This document shows positions 54,106 to 63,779 of a stretch of 64,000 nucleotides of DNA, in pieces. Made by a program: the position numbers and the translations under genes. The DNA lies in assembly GCA_035626395.1 (NCBI GenBank), contig DASPNR010000031.1, positions 1 to 64,000 of the forward strand, written 5' to 3'. This stretch comes from Candidatus Limnocylindrales bacterium (lineage in GTDB: Bacteria > Desulfobacterota > Binatia > UBA1149 > CAITLU01). Each line of letters opens with the position of its first letter. Position 1 is the stretch's first letter. Under the pieces are notes generated by a model, which was not told the origin of the DNA, searched no databases, and saw nothing but the letters and a program-made list of their open reading frames with translations.

Positions 54106-54332
54106 AAGGGACGGGTATCGGCTCGTTGCGGGAGCCTCTCCCGTCCCTTCGTGGGACGACATGGAAGAATTGCCCGGCGCCCCTCTGGCCTTGGGGCGCC
54201 GGGCCTCACTGTCCGCAGCCCCCCGGGGGGAGTGAGTGCGGACGTGAGCCGTAGCGTTGGGGGACTGTCCTACGGCTCAGAGTCTGTTCGTGTCGGGATC
54301 GGCAGAGGCGCGGCCCGTGCGCCGCGCCTCTG
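54106..54332. ncRNA. Candidate structured element: run of strong hairpins
   Basis: Consecutive perfect inverted repeats: AAGGGACGGG (54106-54115)/CCCGTCCCTT (54140-54149); GCCCGGCGCCCC (54172-54183)/GGGGCGCCGGGC (54193-54204); GTCCGCA (54211-54217)/TGCGGAC (54237-54243); TGAGCCGTAG (54245-54254)/CTACGGCTCA (54270-54279); CAGAGGCGCGGC (54303-54314)/GCCGCGCCTCTG (54321-54332). CTCACT (54205-54210)/AGTGAG (54231-54236) crosses the third pair. The region is non-coding between the enoyl-CoA hydratase start and the sigma-54 regulator stop. No known RNA family is recognised. Strand is undetermined. Confidence 0.5.
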
Positions 54333-54473
54333 TGCTCCCCCTTTCTCCTGACGGCCATCGCCGCTGATTGCCCTACAGCATTTCCCATGCCGCGCGGTTG
54401 CATGACCGAGAAAAAAAATTCTCTTGTCATTTCCGCCGCATAGGTACGCGCCGTCGGCACGGGAAGGGGGACT

Positions 54474-54534
54474 GTCTCAGCGAAGTTGTGTCACGACCGT
54501 CTCGTCGCCCTTATCGCTGAGACACCGTGACACA
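54474..54534. repeat. Interleaved inverted repeats (pseudoknot order)
   Basis: GTCTCAGCGA (54474-54483) pairs with TCGCTGAGAC (54514-54523), and TGTGTCACG (54487-54495) pairs with CGTGACACA (54526-54534). The pairs cross, so they could form a pseudoknot or two exclusive hairpins. The 11-mer GGGGGACTGTC occurs both at 54259-54269 and at 54466-54476, linking this element to the hairpin run upstream. REP-like elements have comparable GGGGAC ends; that origin is possible. Confidence 0.5.
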
Positions 54535-54587
54535 CCGGCGGCATCACCTCGTCGCTGCTGCGGTACATGGTCTTGTCGATGCCTGCG

Positions 54588-56354
54588 TCAGCCGTCCGAT
54601 GAATCCTGGATGGGAACGCCGAGCGCGGTCAGTCGCCGGTAGAACGTCGCCCGGCTGACGCCGAGCAGTTGTGCGGCGCGCGAACGGTTGCCGCCGGCCC
54701 GGTCCAGCGCTTCCAGGATCTCGAGCCGCGCCGCCAGCGGTCCGCGCGGCACCGCCGCCGAGCTGGTCGCACCGTCGACGACCTCGGCGGGCAGATCCTC
54801 GGGCTGCAGCAGGGTCCCGCGGCAGCGGGCCGTGGCCACTGCAACGGCGTTGCGCAGCTCGCGTACGTTTCCCGGCCAGTCGTACAGGTGAAGGATGCGC
54901 ATCGTGTCGGAGGCCAGGCCGCGCACGGGTTTTCCGGTCACGGCCGCCTGCTCCTCGAGGAAATGCCGGATGAGCAGCAGCAGATCGTCCTTGCGCTCGC
55001 GCAGCGGGGGCAACGTGATGGTCGCGGCGCGGATCCGGTAGAAGAGATCGGCGCGAAACGTCCCCGTCTCGACCTCGCGGACCAGGCTGCGATTGGTGGC
55101 GGCGATGACGCGTACGTCGACGGGATCGCCCTTGGTCTTGCCGACCGACTGCACCACGCGCTCCTCGAGCACGCGCAGCAACGTGGCCTGCACGCGCGGC
55201 GACAGCTCGGCGATCTCGTCGAGGAACAGCGTCCCGCGATGCGCGGCCCGGAACAGGCCCTGATACTCGCTGACGGCGCCGGTGAACGCTCCGCGCGCGT
55301 GACCGAAGAGCTGACTGATGGCCAGCTCTTCGCTGAGGCCGGCGCAGTTGATGGCGACGAACGGGCCGCCGCTGCGCGGGCTGGCCTCGTGGATGGCGCG
55401 GGCGACCAGCTCCTTTCCTACACCTGTCTCGCCGTCGACCAGCACGGGCGCATCCATGGCGGCGAAATCGCGGATCAGCAGGAACACCCGCTGCATGCTC
55501 TCGCTGTGGCCGATGATGTTGCCGAAGCTGGCGCGCTCGCCCAGCAGCCGCTCCAGGCTGACCACGCGTGAGACGTCGTAGAGGAAGAACATGCGCCCGC
55601 CTTCGGTGCGCACGTCATCCTTGATTTCGACCTCCACCGAAAGGCCTTCGGTGCCGGCGATCTGCGGCTGCACCAGCACCTTCTCGCGCGACTCCTGGGG
55701 AGCGGCCGACACTCGCTCCAGCTCCTCGCGCTCGCGTGCCGAGACCGGAAACACCTCCTGCCAGCGCTGACCCACGCCCGATTCGGGCGTCGTGCGAAGC
55801 AGCGCGTGCGCGGCCTGGCTCAGGAACGTGATTCTGCCGTCGGGGTCGGTAAGAACCGTTCCCTGCCGCTGCACGTCCAGGATCGCCTGGAGATCGTCGC
55901 GCGACTTGCGAAGCTGCTGGTGGATGCGGCTGCGGTGCAGCGCCAGCTCGACGGTGACCTGCAGATCGCGCTGATCGAACGGTTTGATGATGTAGCCGAG
56001 CGGTGCGGCCTCGCGCGCGCGCTCGATCGTCTCGCCGTCTGCGTAGGCGGTCAGGAACACGACCGGGATCTCGAAGTCGTTGCGGATCCGCACGCCGGCC
56101 GAGATGCCGTCCTCCTCTCCTTCGATCCGGATGTCCATGAGGACGAGGTCGGGACGATGGCGCTCGGCAAGGTCATAGGCCGTCCTGGCGGTGCGCGCGG
56201 TGCCGATGACCTTGTATCCGATGCGCTCCAGACGGGAGGCGATGTCGACGGCGACGATGCTCTCGTCCTCGACCACCAGGATCGTGGCAAGCGTGTCGGT
56301 GTTGAGCTGAACGGCCTTCATGGATGCGTTGCCCTCTGAGCTTGTCGTGTTCAT
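54588..56354 (-). CDS. Sigma-54-dependent response regulator (REC-PAS-AAA+-Fis)
   Basis: A 588-residue regulator. REC domain 24-140 with acidic Asp30/Glu31, phospho-acceptor Asp74 ([10 protein letters not shown]) and KPF switch region ([10 protein letters not shown]). A PAS domain follows ([20 protein letters not shown]). The AAA+ domain has Walker [17 protein letters not shown], the sigma-54 contact loop GAFTGA, and Walker [12 protein letters not shown]. The C-terminus is a Fis-type HTH ([20 protein letters not shown]). ATG 56354 overlaps the kinase stop (ATGA). It would activate sigma-54 promoters on phosphorylation by the coupled kinase. Confidence 0.94.
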   Translation of the reverse strand: MNTTSSEGNASMKAVQLNTDTLATILVVEDESIVAVDIASRLERIGYKVIGTARTARTAYDLAERHRPDLVLMDIRIEGEEDGISAGVRIRNDFEIPVVFLTAYADGETIERAREAAPLGYIIKPFDQRDLQVTVELALHRSRIHQQLRKSRDDLQAILDVQRQGTVLTDPDGRITFLSQAAHALLRTTPESGVGQRWQEVFPVSAREREELERVSAAPQESREKVLVQPQIAGTEGLSVEVEIKDDVRTEGGRMFFLYDVSRVVSLERLLGERASFGNIIGHSESMQRVFLLIRDFAAMDAPVLVDGETGVGKELVARAIHEASPRSGGPFVAINCAGLSEELAISQLFGHARGAFTGAVSEYQGLFRAAHRGTLFLDEIAELSPRVQATLLRVLEERVVQSVGKTKGDPVDVRVIAATNRSLVREVETGTFRADLFYRIRAATITLPPLRERKDDLLLLIRHFLEEQAAVTGKPVRGLASDTMRILHLYDWPGNVRELRNAVAVATARCRGTLLQPEDLPAEVVDGATSSAAVPRGPLAARLEILEALDRAGGNRSRAAQLLGVSRATFYRRLTALGVPIQDSSDG

Positions 56355-58231
56355 GCAGCGCGTGTCGGCGCCTGTGCCGGGTCGCCTTGCTCCGGCTGTT
56401 TCTTGGATGCGGGGAAGGTGACGCGGAAGGTGGCGCCGCCGTCGTTGAGGATCTCCAGGCGCCCGCCGAGCTGGTCGGCCAGCGCGCGCACCAGCTTGAT
56501 TCCAAGCGTGGCGCCCGAATCGAGATCGACGTCGGGGTCGAGGCCGACGCCGTCGTCGCTGACGATCAGAATGCGCTCGTCCTCGGCGGCAGTGAACCAG
56601 ACGCTGACCGTGCCGGCGCGGCCGTCGGGGAATGCGTGCTGGATGCAGTTGGTCACCAGCTCGTTGACGATCAGCCCGCAAGGGATGGCGACGTCGACGG
56701 CCACCTCGTCGAAGTCGCACGAGATCTCGACCTTGCAGTCGAGGCGGCCGAGATAGCGTGCGATCTGACGGCTGAGGTTCTCGAGATACTCGCCGATGTC
56801 CACGCGCGCCAGGTCGCCCGAGCGGTAGAGCTGCTCGTGAATCAACGCCATCGCTCGGATGCGGCTCTCGCTTTCGATGAAGACGGCGCGCGATCTTTTG
56901 TCCTCGGTGCGCGCGGCCTGCAGGCTCAGCATGCTCGAGATGATCTGCAGGTTGTTCTTGACGCGATGATGGATCTCCTTGAGCAGGATCTCGTTCTCAC
57001 GCAGCGAGCGCTCGATCTGGCGACTGGCCGCCAGGCGCTCGGCGACGTTCTGCATGACGTAGACGTGGCCGGGGCCGGCGCCGCCGCTCTCGCGTAGCGG
57101 CGTGGCGGAAACCTGCACGGGCGTGGTGGTGCCGTCGGCGCGCCGCAGCTCGTAGTGCGGCGCGGTCTCGCCCGGCCTCTTGGGCCGCGGTGGCGCCACG
57201 CCCTGTGGGGGCAGGCCGGGAACGAAGCGCTCCAGCGGAAGCCCGCGAGCCTCGTTCCCCTCGAAGCCGATCTCGTGCAGGAAGGCGTGATTGGCGGTGA
57301 CGATGGTGCCGGCGGCGTTCGTCACCACCAGCATCTCGGCCATCGACTGCAGGATGTTGTCGACGTATTCCTTGGAAACCGTCGTCGACTGCAGTGCCGC
57401 CGCCATCTCCTTGAACGCGCGCGCCAGGTCGCCCAGCTCATCACTTCGCTCGAGCACTCCCGGCCAGTCCGGAGCATCGCGTTCGCCGCGGCCGATCGCG
57501 CGGGCACGCATCGCCAGCGCGGAAATCGGCAGGGCGAGGCGGTTGGCGACGATGGCTGCCGCGAGCATCGACAGCGCCACCAGCGTAAGACCGGCGGCCG
57601 CGCCGGTCGCCGCCATCGAGACCCACTTGCTGCGAATCATTGCCGCCAGGTTGCCTCGCTCCAGCTCCACCTCGGCAAGGCTGTCCACGCGTGAGAACTC
57701 GACGACGGCCACGCCGAGCAGGCGCGCGCCGTCCATGACCGGCGCCGTCACCCGCAGTGACTCCATTCCGGCAGAGACGATGGGATGGAGCTCCGTGAGG
57801 ACGGCCTTGCTCCATCGTGCGGGGATGCTGGTGCCCGCCGCCGCGTTGGCGGGCGTGCCGTCGTCAATGACCGTCCCGTTGGGGTCGAGGACGTGCACCG
57901 ACAGCACCGAGGGATACATGCGCGTTTCGGCGGTGACCTTCGCGATCTCGTGAACATCGAGATCGCGCAGGCCGTGGATCAGGCGACCGGCGAGCACGGA
58001 GGCGACCGACAGAGCCTGCTTCTCGCCCTGGCGCTGCAGCGCTCCTTCCATGGCGCTGGAAGTTGCCCGCTCCAGGTCCCGCGTGAAGGAGCGATTCTCT
58101 GCCGTCATCGCGATCAGCAGCATCATCAGCGCCGTGAACATCAGGCCGCCGATGGCCAGCGTGTAGCGGCTCTGCAGGTCGAGCTTCACCGTGCGCTCCC
58201 AGGTGCCCAGTTTCCCCCTTACCGGCCCCAT
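56351..58231 (-). CDS. Membrane sensor histidine kinase (HisKA_2 type)
   Basis: A 626-residue sensor. One membrane helix near the N-terminus ([20 protein letters not shown]), a periplasmic sensing domain of about 150 residues, a second helix ([20 protein letters not shown]), HAMP ([20 protein letters not shown]), PAS ([20 protein letters not shown]), and a HisKA_2 core with the phospho-His in [20 protein letters not shown]. The ATPase domain has [12 protein letters not shown] and DDGVGLD. Coupled by ATGA to the response regulator. The signal is unknown. Confidence 0.93.
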   Translation of the reverse strand: MGPVRGKLGTWERTVKLDLQSRYTLAIGGLMFTALMMLLIAMTAENRSFTRDLERATSSAMEGALQRQGEKQALSVASVLAGRLIHGLRDLDVHEIAKVTAETRMYPSVLSVHVLDPNGTVIDDGTPANAAAGTSIPARWSKAVLTELHPIVSAGMESLRVTAPVMDGARLLGVAVVEFSRVDSLAEVELERGNLAAMIRSKWVSMAATGAAAGLTLVALSMLAAAIVANRLALPISALAMRARAIGRGERDAPDWPGVLERSDELGDLARAFKEMAAALQSTTVSKEYVDNILQSMAEMLVVTNAAGTIVTANHAFLHEIGFEGNEARGLPLERFVPGLPPQGVAPPRPKRPGETAPHYELRRADGTTTPVQVSATPLRESGGAGPGHVYVMQNVAERLAASRQIERSLRENEILLKEIHHRVKNNLQIISSMLSLQAARTEDKRSRAVFIESESRIRAMALIHEQLYRSGDLARVDIGEYLENLSRQIARYLGRLDCKVEISCDFDEVAVDVAIPCGLIVNELVTNCIQHAFPDGRAGTVSVWFTAAEDERILIVSDDGVGLDPDVDLDSGATLGIKLVRALADQLGGRLEILNDGGATFRVTFPASKKQPEQGDPAQAPTRAA

Positions 58232-58493
58232 CGGCTGGCGTGTGTATCATATTGTCTCGCGGCCGTCTCAGGTTTGTCGCGAGATCCTGTGCCCGGCGCG
58301 GCGCTGTGCCGTTGCCGGGCCTCGGGCGCCACGGCCAACGTCCTGCGCTCAGGCTGGCGCGCTCGCTGCCGTCCAGCCGCCGCATCATGGGCATCGGTTT
58401 GGACCAAGAGCTGCCTTCCTCCAGGTTTTGAACCAGGGCGAGGCGCGGCTATATAGGCCGTCGCTTTGCGGCCTCGGCGCCGCATCCTCTCAG

Positions 58494-58569
58494 GCTGACG
58501 TAGCTCAGTTGGTAGAGCAGCTGATTCGTAATCAGCAGGTCGCCGGTTCGAGTCCGGCCGTCAGCTCCA
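58494..58569 (+). tRNA. tRNA-Thr (anticodon CGT)
   Basis: Acceptor stem GCTGACG (58494-58500) pairs with CGTCAGC (58559-58565). D-arm TAGCTCAGTTGGTAGAGCA, anticodon arm CTGAT-TCGTA-ATCAG with CGT, T-arm CCGG-TTCGAGT-CCGG. Discriminator T is followed by an encoded CCA (58567-58569). Confidence 0.96.
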
Positions 58570-58700
58570 ACTTCACCGGGACTTCCTCATGGCTGCGAGC
58601 GCAATGACCGCACTTACCGGCATCTTGCGCTGAAGTTTTTGCACCCGGTGCCCTCGAGGGCCTGGACGTAGCGGCGCGCGCGGGTAAATGAGGGGGAGCC

Positions 58701-58793
58701 GTTCCTCCCCGGCAGGAGGGGTGGCGCGCGCCCGTCTCCACAACGGACGCGCGCCGTCCACTCCCCTGCGTTGGGCCGCTGCCGGGGAGGGAC
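58701..58793. ncRNA. Candidate structured RNA or terminator: long hairpin after tRNA-Thr
   Basis: The closing stem CCTCCCCGGCAG (58704-58715)/CTGCCGGGGAGG (58779-58790) is perfect and extends to 58701/58793 with one wobble. Inside, AGGGG (58717-58721) pairs with CCCCT (58763-58767), and GGCGCGCG (58723-58730) with CGCGCGCC (58748-58755). The rest of the 58570-59238 gap has no gene I can support. No 6S, SRP, RNase P or tmRNA signature is present. Confidence 0.4.
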
Positions 58794-58897
58794 ACGGCTT
58801 CCGAAGAAACCGCGACCTGTCAGAGCAGGCGTCGTGCCAAGGCGCCCGCTGCCGTAACGATTGGAATATACAGACTTTGCGTGTGGCGCAGCGGCCG

Positions 58898-58978
58898 TGG
58901 GGGTTCACGGCGGTGCGGCAGGGCGCATAAATGTGCCGCCGAAAGCCCGCACCACCCGTCCGTGAATGCTCACCCCCA
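58898..58978. ncRNA. Candidate structured RNA: second imperfect hairpin
   Basis: Nested stems: TGGGGG (58898-58903)/CCCCCA (58973-58978), TTCACGG (58904-58910)/CCGTGAA (58960-58966), GGTGCGG (58912-58918)/CCGCACC (58947-58953), GGCGCA (58922-58927)/TGTGCC (58932-58937, one wobble). The bulges lie mainly on the 3' side. It sits 260 bp before the downstream kinase start. A regulatory RNA or leader is possible; no family is recognised. Confidence 0.4.
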
Positions 58979-59238
58979 ACCGAGGGACGCAAAAGTGGCG
59001 TACCTCGCGAGGCGCGGAGCGATGCCGCCGCAGAGAACAGGTGGAGAATCGTCCCTTATTTCGCGGCAAATCCCGCACCTCGCGAAGCCGCGACGTCGTC
59101 TCTCTGTAAACGCCCGCGACCGTTGCTGATTTTTTTCTTTACACGGCAGCGTACTTGATGCTTTTTTGCGCCCGGGCCGCTTTGCTGGGCGGTCTCCGCG
59201 CGAAGATCGATCGCTCGTCCAGCCTCGTGAGGAGTTGG

Positions 59239-60867
59239 ATGAGCAAGTCCCAAAGACTGGCAAGCACGAGCATGATCCTGAGGGCGAGCCGGCCCGACCC
59301 TGCGGTCGAAGCCGAGCTCGAGCTTCTGCGCGCGCACGTCCGAGAGCTGGAAGCCAAGCTCGCCAAGCGCAACACCGAAGCCATCGAGATCCCGCCGTTC
59401 GCCGCGCGCGTGCTGCACGGCATGCTGTCGCTGCCGTTCATCTGCTTTCGGATCGAACGCGACGGCACCATCACCGAGAGCATCGGCGGCGGCTTCAAGG
59501 TCCTGCCGGTGCCGCCGCACAGCATCCTCGGCCTCAATGCATTCGAGATCTTCCCGGAGGTCGCCGACTACATTAAGCGCGCCCTGGAGGGCGAGACGGT
59601 CTACCACGAGTCCGACGGCGCCCTGGCCGGCACCGGCTGGTCGGCGTTGACCTACATTACGTATGACGACACCGGCGGCGGCGCGGCCGTCGGCGTCTCG
59701 CTCGACATCACCGAGCTTCGCCAGACCCAGGCCAGCCTTCGCGCCAGCGAAGACCGTTACCGGCTGCTGGCGGAGACGGCGCCCATCGGAATCGTCCGCA
59801 TCGATCCGCAGGGCTTCTTCCTCTACGTCAACGCGGGCTTCAGCGAGCTCGTCGGCGTTCCGACGCACGAGGCCATCGGCCGCCACTGCCTGGAATGGAT
59901 CCATCCCGACGACCGCGACCGCGTCTGGCAGGAGTGGAACGCCACGCTCTGGAGCCCCGGCGAGCCGAGGCGGCTGACCTTCCGGGTGCCCAGCACCGAC
60001 GGCCAGTCCCTGTGGGTGATCTGCCGCGGCGTCGAGGAGCGCAACGAGCAGGGTGAGATCGTCAGCTACATCGGCACGGTCACCGACATCGGCGAGCACA
60101 AGAAGGTCGAGCAGGAGATCCGCCGCCTCAACGACGATCTGAACGAGCGCGTGGAGCGGCGCACTGCCGAGCTGCGCGACGCCAATCGCGAGCTCGAGGC
60201 GTTTTCGTATTCGGTCAGCCACGACCTGCGCACGCCCCTGCGCAGCATCGATGGCTTCTGCTACCTCATCGGCGAGGAGTACGGCGAGGTTCTGGGCGAC
60301 CGCGGCATGTCCTATGTGGCGCGCGCGCGCTCGGCCAGCCAGCGCATGGGGCGGCTGATCGACGATCTGCTGAAGTTGTCACGCGTCTCGCGCGCCGAGC
60401 TCAAGCGCGAGAGGATCGATCTGACCCAGCTCGCCATTGATGTGCTGTCGGAGATTCGCGAGATGTGGATGACCGACCACGCCGAGGTGCAGATCGACGA
60501 GAACATGTCGTGCACGGGCGATCCGACGCTGGTCCGCGACGTCATCGCCAACCTGTTCGACAATGCATGGAAGTTCACGTCGCAGACGCAGAACGCGGTC
60601 ATCCACTTCGGCGCCGGCCGCCTGCCCACGGGACAGACGGTCTTCTTCATGCGCGACAATGGCGCCGGCTTCGACGCGCATTATGCGGACAAGCTCTTCA
60701 AACCGTTCGAGCGGCTGCACAACAGCCGCGAGTTCGAGGGCAGCGGCATCGGCCTGGCCACCGTGGAGCGGATCGTGCGCCGCCACGGCGGCGCCGTCTG
60801 GGCCGAAGGCCGGCCGGGCGGCGGGGCGACGTTCTACTTCACGATCCCGACGGCTGCCGCCATCTGA
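59239..60867 (+). CDS. Soluble PAS-domain sensor histidine kinase
   Basis: A 542-residue kinase without membrane segments. Two PAS-like regions (about 45-165; 170-300 with SEDRYRLLAETAPIGIVRID), a coiled-coil linker (RRLNDDLNERVERRTAELRD), then HisKA with FSYSVSHDLRTPLRSIDGF and the ATPase domain (NLFDNAWKFT, RDNGAGFD, EGSGIGLATVERIVRRHGG). ATG 59239 follows GAGGAG; the upstream in-frame ATGs lack one. No response regulator is adjacent. The layout is like phytochrome-type orphan kinases. It overlaps the convergent Rieske gene by 34 bp. Confidence 0.92.
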   Translation: MSKSQRLASTSMILRASRPDPAVEAELELLRAHVRELEAKLAKRNTEAIEIPPFAARVLHGMLSLPFICFRIERDGTITESIGGGFKVLPVPPHSILGLNAFEIFPEVADYIKRALEGETVYHESDGALAGTGWSALTYITYDDTGGGAAVGVSLDITELRQTQASLRASEDRYRLLAETAPIGIVRIDPQGFFLYVNAGFSELVGVPTHEAIGRHCLEWIHPDDRDRVWQEWNATLWSPGEPRRLTFRVPSTDGQSLWVICRGVEERNEQGEIVSYIGTVTDIGEHKKVEQEIRRLNDDLNERVERRTAELRDANRELEAFSYSVSHDLRTPLRSIDGFCYLIGEEYGEVLGDRGMSYVARARSASQRMGRLIDDLLKLSRVSRAELKRERIDLTQLAIDVLSEIREMWMTDHAEVQIDENMSCTGDPTLVRDVIANLFDNAWKFTSQTQNAVIHFGAGRLPTGQTVFFMRDNGAGFDAHYADKLFKPFERLHNSREFEGSGIGLATVERIVRRHGGAVWAEGRPGGGATFYFTIPTAAAI

Positions 60868-61952
60868 CGGCCTTCGGTCTGCGGGTCGGCCGCGGTCATC
60901 TGCAGGATGTTGTCGGCGGCCGCCGGCTCGGCAGCCAGCTCGTAGAACTGGTGCGCCCAGCGACGCATGCGGCCGATGGGCCCGTCGACGCGCGAAAGCT
61001 CGGGCCGGGCGACGTAGACCTTGTTCTCCCAGATCTGGAAGTCCTTCGGCAGATCCATCGCGAACGTCTTGACCCACACTTCCTGCAGCGAGGCCGTCGT
61101 GTCGTCGTCCCCGAGCTTGCGAACGCTCATCGCCGCGCGCAGGCAGATGTGTTCCTCGTCGATCGGCGTCATGTAGAGCGAGTTGCGGAAGCAGAAGCCG
61201 AACTCCGGCAGCACCGTGTCGGCCTGCAGCACACCAAGCCCCTGCAGGTCCATGCGCACCTTGGTCGGAAACTCGCCCGGAAGGCCGAACGCCTGTCCGT
61301 TCGACAGGGTATCGAACGTGACGGTGGAGCGCTCGCCTTCGAACGTCAGCTGCGCGTTGGGCGGAAGTCCCATGCCGTGCACTGCCGGGAAATGCGCGAT
61401 GTCGTAAGCGTTCTCGCAGATCTCCTGCACGTGCGTGCGCAGCGTCCAGCTGCAGTCCGCCGGCGCCTGCGGGGTGCAGAACGCCTGGGCCTCGCTCATC
61501 GGCTGCACGAACCAGTCGGGCTCGGAACCGTCGAGGTCGTGCCAGACGAGGATCATTCCGTCGACCTCGGCCACCGGCCAGCGATGCAGCCGCGCACGCG
61601 ACGACGGCCGGCTCTGGAACGGGATCTCCACGCACCGCCCGCTCTCGTCGAACTTCCAGTGATGGAAGGGACAGCGGATGCAGTTGTCCTCGATGACGCC
61701 GCCGTAGCCGAGATGCGCGCCGAGGTGAGGACAGTGCGCGTCGGCGACGACCGCCTGGCCCTGCTCGGTGCGGAACGCCACGAGATCGCGACCGAAGAAG
61801 TGGAGCGGGACGACGGCGCCGGCGGGAACTTCCTCGCCCCAGGCAACCGCGAACCAGCCGCGGGGAAATGGTGGGAATGGAAAGCGATATCGCCCCGGAC
61901 GCACGTAGGCGTCCCGGGACACCGCGATGGCCGCACGGCCCAGAGCCGCCAT
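60834..61952 (-). CDS. Rieske non-heme iron oxygenase, KshA-like
   Basis: A 372-residue oxygenase. Rieske ligands Cys74, His76 (CPHLGAHLG) and Cys94, His97 (RCPFHHWKFD). Iron site in ENAYDIAHFPAVHGM. Length and the PRGWFAVAWGEE start match 3-ketosteroid 9-alpha-hydroxylase-type oxygenases. ATG 61952 has AGGAGG. It is divergent from a TetR gene with two tandem operator-like sites between them. Confidence 0.9.
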   Translation of the reverse strand: MAALGRAAIAVSRDAYVRPGRYRFPFPPFPRGWFAVAWGEEVPAGAVVPLHFFGRDLVAFRTEQGQAVVADAHCPHLGAHLGYGGVIEDNCIRCPFHHWKFDESGRCVEIPFQSRPSSRARLHRWPVAEVDGMILVWHDLDGSEPDWFVQPMSEAQAFCTPQAPADCSWTLRTHVQEICENAYDIAHFPAVHGMGLPPNAQLTFEGERSTVTFDTLSNGQAFGLPGEFPTKVRMDLQGLGVLQADTVLPEFGFCFRNSLYMTPIDEEHICLRAAMSVRKLGDDDTTASLQEVWVKTFAMDLPKDFQIWENKVYVARPELSRVDGPIGRMRRWAHQFYELAAEPAAADNILQMTAADPQTEGRQMAAAVGIVK

Positions 61953-62085
61953 CGGAGTCCTCCTAGGTTTTCTGCCGCGCCGGCCGTGGAGTGCCTTCGC
62001 GACGGCCGCCATCATCGCTGGGCGCCCTTCTGAAGCAAGGCGAAAAGTGCGACCGGCGCGGGTGTCGAAGCCGCGGGTCTTCGCT

Positions 62086-62112
62086 TACGGAGCCGTAGGT
62101 TACGGTTGCGTA
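62086..62112. promoter_or_regulatory. Two tandem operator-like 12-mers between Rieske and TetR genes
   Basis: TACGG-AG-CCGTA (62086-62097) and TACG-GTTG-CGTA (62101-62112) are inverted repeats with the same TACG...CGTA ends, 15 bp apart start to start. They lie in the 196-bp divergent gap, 37 bp before the TetR start. This is the arrangement of TetR autoregulation combined with repression of a divergent target. Confidence 0.6.
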
Positions 62113-62148
62113 TCAAGCCTGCCGCAGTCAAGGTGGCCGGGAGACGCA

Positions 62149-62787
62149 ATGGGCAGGGACGATAAAGGACCGCGACTCTCTTCGTCGGCGCGGCGGGCGC
62201 AGCTCGTGGACATCGGTCGCAAGGTCTTCGCCCAGCGCGGCTACGAGGCGGCATCGGTCGAAGAGATCGCCGAGCGCGCCAAGATCTCCAAGCCCATCGT
62301 CTACGAGCACTTCGGCGGCAAGGAAGGACTCTACGCCGTCGTCGTCGACCGCGAGATCGAGCACATCGTCACCTGCATCGTCGATGCCATCTCGGTCGGC
62401 ACGCCGCGCGAGCGGCTCGAGCAGGCGGCGCTGGCCTTCCTGCGGTACGTCAAGGAGCGCCCCGAGGGCTTTGCGATGCTGCTGCGCGATGCGCCGGCGT
62501 CCAAACGCACCGGAGAGATGCCGGCGCTGATGTACGACCTCGCCGACCGGGTCGGCGCCATCTTCACCGACCAGTTCCGCAAGGCCGGCTACGACGCCAA
62601 GGCCGCGCCCATCTACGCGCACGCGCTGGTGGGCATGGTCGCTTTCGTCGGCCAGTGGTGGACCGAGAGCAGCAAGCCACCGGCGGTCGAGACCGTCGCC
62701 AGCCACATTGCGGCGTTGGCGTGGATGGGACTCCGCCATCTTCCGAAAAAGCCGACGCTGACGGCGAACACCGAGAAAAAGCGATGA
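62149..62787 (+). CDS. TetR-family regulator
   Basis: A 212-residue regulator with HTH ASVEEIAERAKISKPIVYEH then FGGKEGLYAVVVDRE and a C-terminal helical ligand domain (APIYAHALVGMVAFVGQWWT). The IVYEHFGGKEGLYAVV version is typical of actinobacterial-like lipid regulators. Its stop overlaps the alpha/beta hydrolase start (ATGA). Likely represses itself and the divergent Rieske gene. Confidence 0.9.
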   Translation: MGRDDKGPRLSSSARRAQLVDIGRKVFAQRGYEAASVEEIAERAKISKPIVYEHFGGKEGLYAVVVDREIEHIVTCIVDAISVGTPRERLEQAALAFLRYVKERPEGFAMLLRDAPASKRTGEMPALMYDLADRVGAIFTDQFRKAGYDAKAAPIYAHALVGMVAFVGQWWTESSKPPAVETVASHIAALAWMGLRHLPKKPTLTANTEKKR

Positions 62788-63710
62788 AAGAAGCTACCGC
62801 CATGCGTGAAGTGCTGCTGCACGGTCATCTCATCCGCTACCGGACCGCAGGCCGTGGACCCGTGGTTCTTCTCATCCACGGCATTGCAGGCAGCTCGGCG
62901 ACCTGGGACGAGCTCATTCCGCATCTTGCGCGCAACTACACCGTCGTCGCTCCCGACCTGCTCGGCCACGGCAGCTCGGCCAAGCCGCGCGGCGACTATT
63001 CGCTCGGCGCGTACGCCAGCGGCATTCGCGACCTGATGGCGGTGCTGGGACATTCTCGGGCCAGCGTGGTCGGGCACTCTCTGGGTGGCGGCGTGGCGAT
63101 GCAGTTCGCCTACCAGTTCCCTGAGCGCTGCGAGCGCCTGGTGCTCGTCTCCAGCGGCGGCCTCGGCGAGGAGGTGCACGCCATTTTGCGCGCCGCCACG
63201 CTGCCCGGGTCGGAGTGGGTGCTGCCGCTGATGTGCGCCGCCGGCATTCGCGATGCCATCGACAATGCCGCAGGCTTCCTCGCGCGCCTGGGCCTGCGCG
63301 TGGGGCCGGATCTGGAGGAGGCATGGCGCGGCTTCTGCTCGCTCGGCGACGCCGACTGCCGGCGCGCCTTCCTCCACACGCTACGCACCATCGTCGACGT
63401 GCGCGGACAGCGCGTCAGCGCCACCGACCGCCTCTACCTTCTGGACGTGGGGCTGCCGGCCATGATCGTCTGGGGCGCGCGCGACCCGATGATTCCGGTT
63501 CGGCATGCGCACGAGGCGCACGCTGCCATACCCGGCAGCCGCCTGGAGGTCTTTGACGGCGCCGGCCACTTCCCGCATCGCGACGAGCCGCTGCGCTTTG
63601 CCGAGCTTCTCGTGGATTTCTTCGAAAGCACGGAGCCGGGCGTGATCACCGATGACAGGATCCACGCGCTGCTGCGGCGGCGCGAGCGCCAGGGCAGCGC
63701 CGTCGCGTAG
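62784..63710 (+). CDS. Alpha/beta hydrolase (HsaD/esterase-like)
   Basis: A 308-residue hydrolase: VVLLIHGIAGSSATWDELIP (oxyanion), APDLLGHGSSAKPRGDYSLG, nucleophile VVGHSLGGGVAMQFAYQFPE (Ser), GARDPMIP (Asp) and GAGHFPHRDEP (His). ATG 62784 overlaps the TetR stop, though ATG 62802 is also possible. The set is that of C-C bond hydrolases and esterases of ring-cleavage pathways. Coupled to tetR, so likely in the same regulated unit. Confidence 0.85.
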   Translation: MKEATAMREVLLHGHLIRYRTAGRGPVVLLIHGIAGSSATWDELIPHLARNYTVVAPDLLGHGSSAKPRGDYSLGAYASGIRDLMAVLGHSRASVVGHSLGGGVAMQFAYQFPERCERLVLVSSGGLGEEVHAILRAATLPGSEWVLPLMCAAGIRDAIDNAAGFLARLGLRVGPDLEEAWRGFCSLGDADCRRAFLHTLRTIVDVRGQRVSATDRLYLLDVGLPAMIVWGARDPMIPVRHAHEAHAAIPGSRLEVFDGAGHFPHRDEPLRFAELLVDFFESTEPGVITDDRIHALLRRRERQGSAVA

Positions 63711-63779
63711 CTTCACGATCTGCGCCCGTCCTGCTAGGCTCGCCCAACGGCCTCGGCAGCGAGGCCCTCGGGCAGCATC

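Noticed and set aside
54409..54424. GAGAA-A-run-TTCTC hairpin with eight A as a rho-independent terminator
   Set aside because: The stem is short and AT-rich, and the A/T run is in the loop rather than after the stem.
58191..58607. Reading frame running through tRNA-Thr
   Set aside because: The stretch ending QVAGSSPAVSS is the well-known translation artefact of a tRNA gene.
58701..58793. 6S RNA, SRP RNA, RNase P or tmRNA
   Set aside because: None of their conserved sequence signatures is present; the hairpin is too short for 6S RNA.
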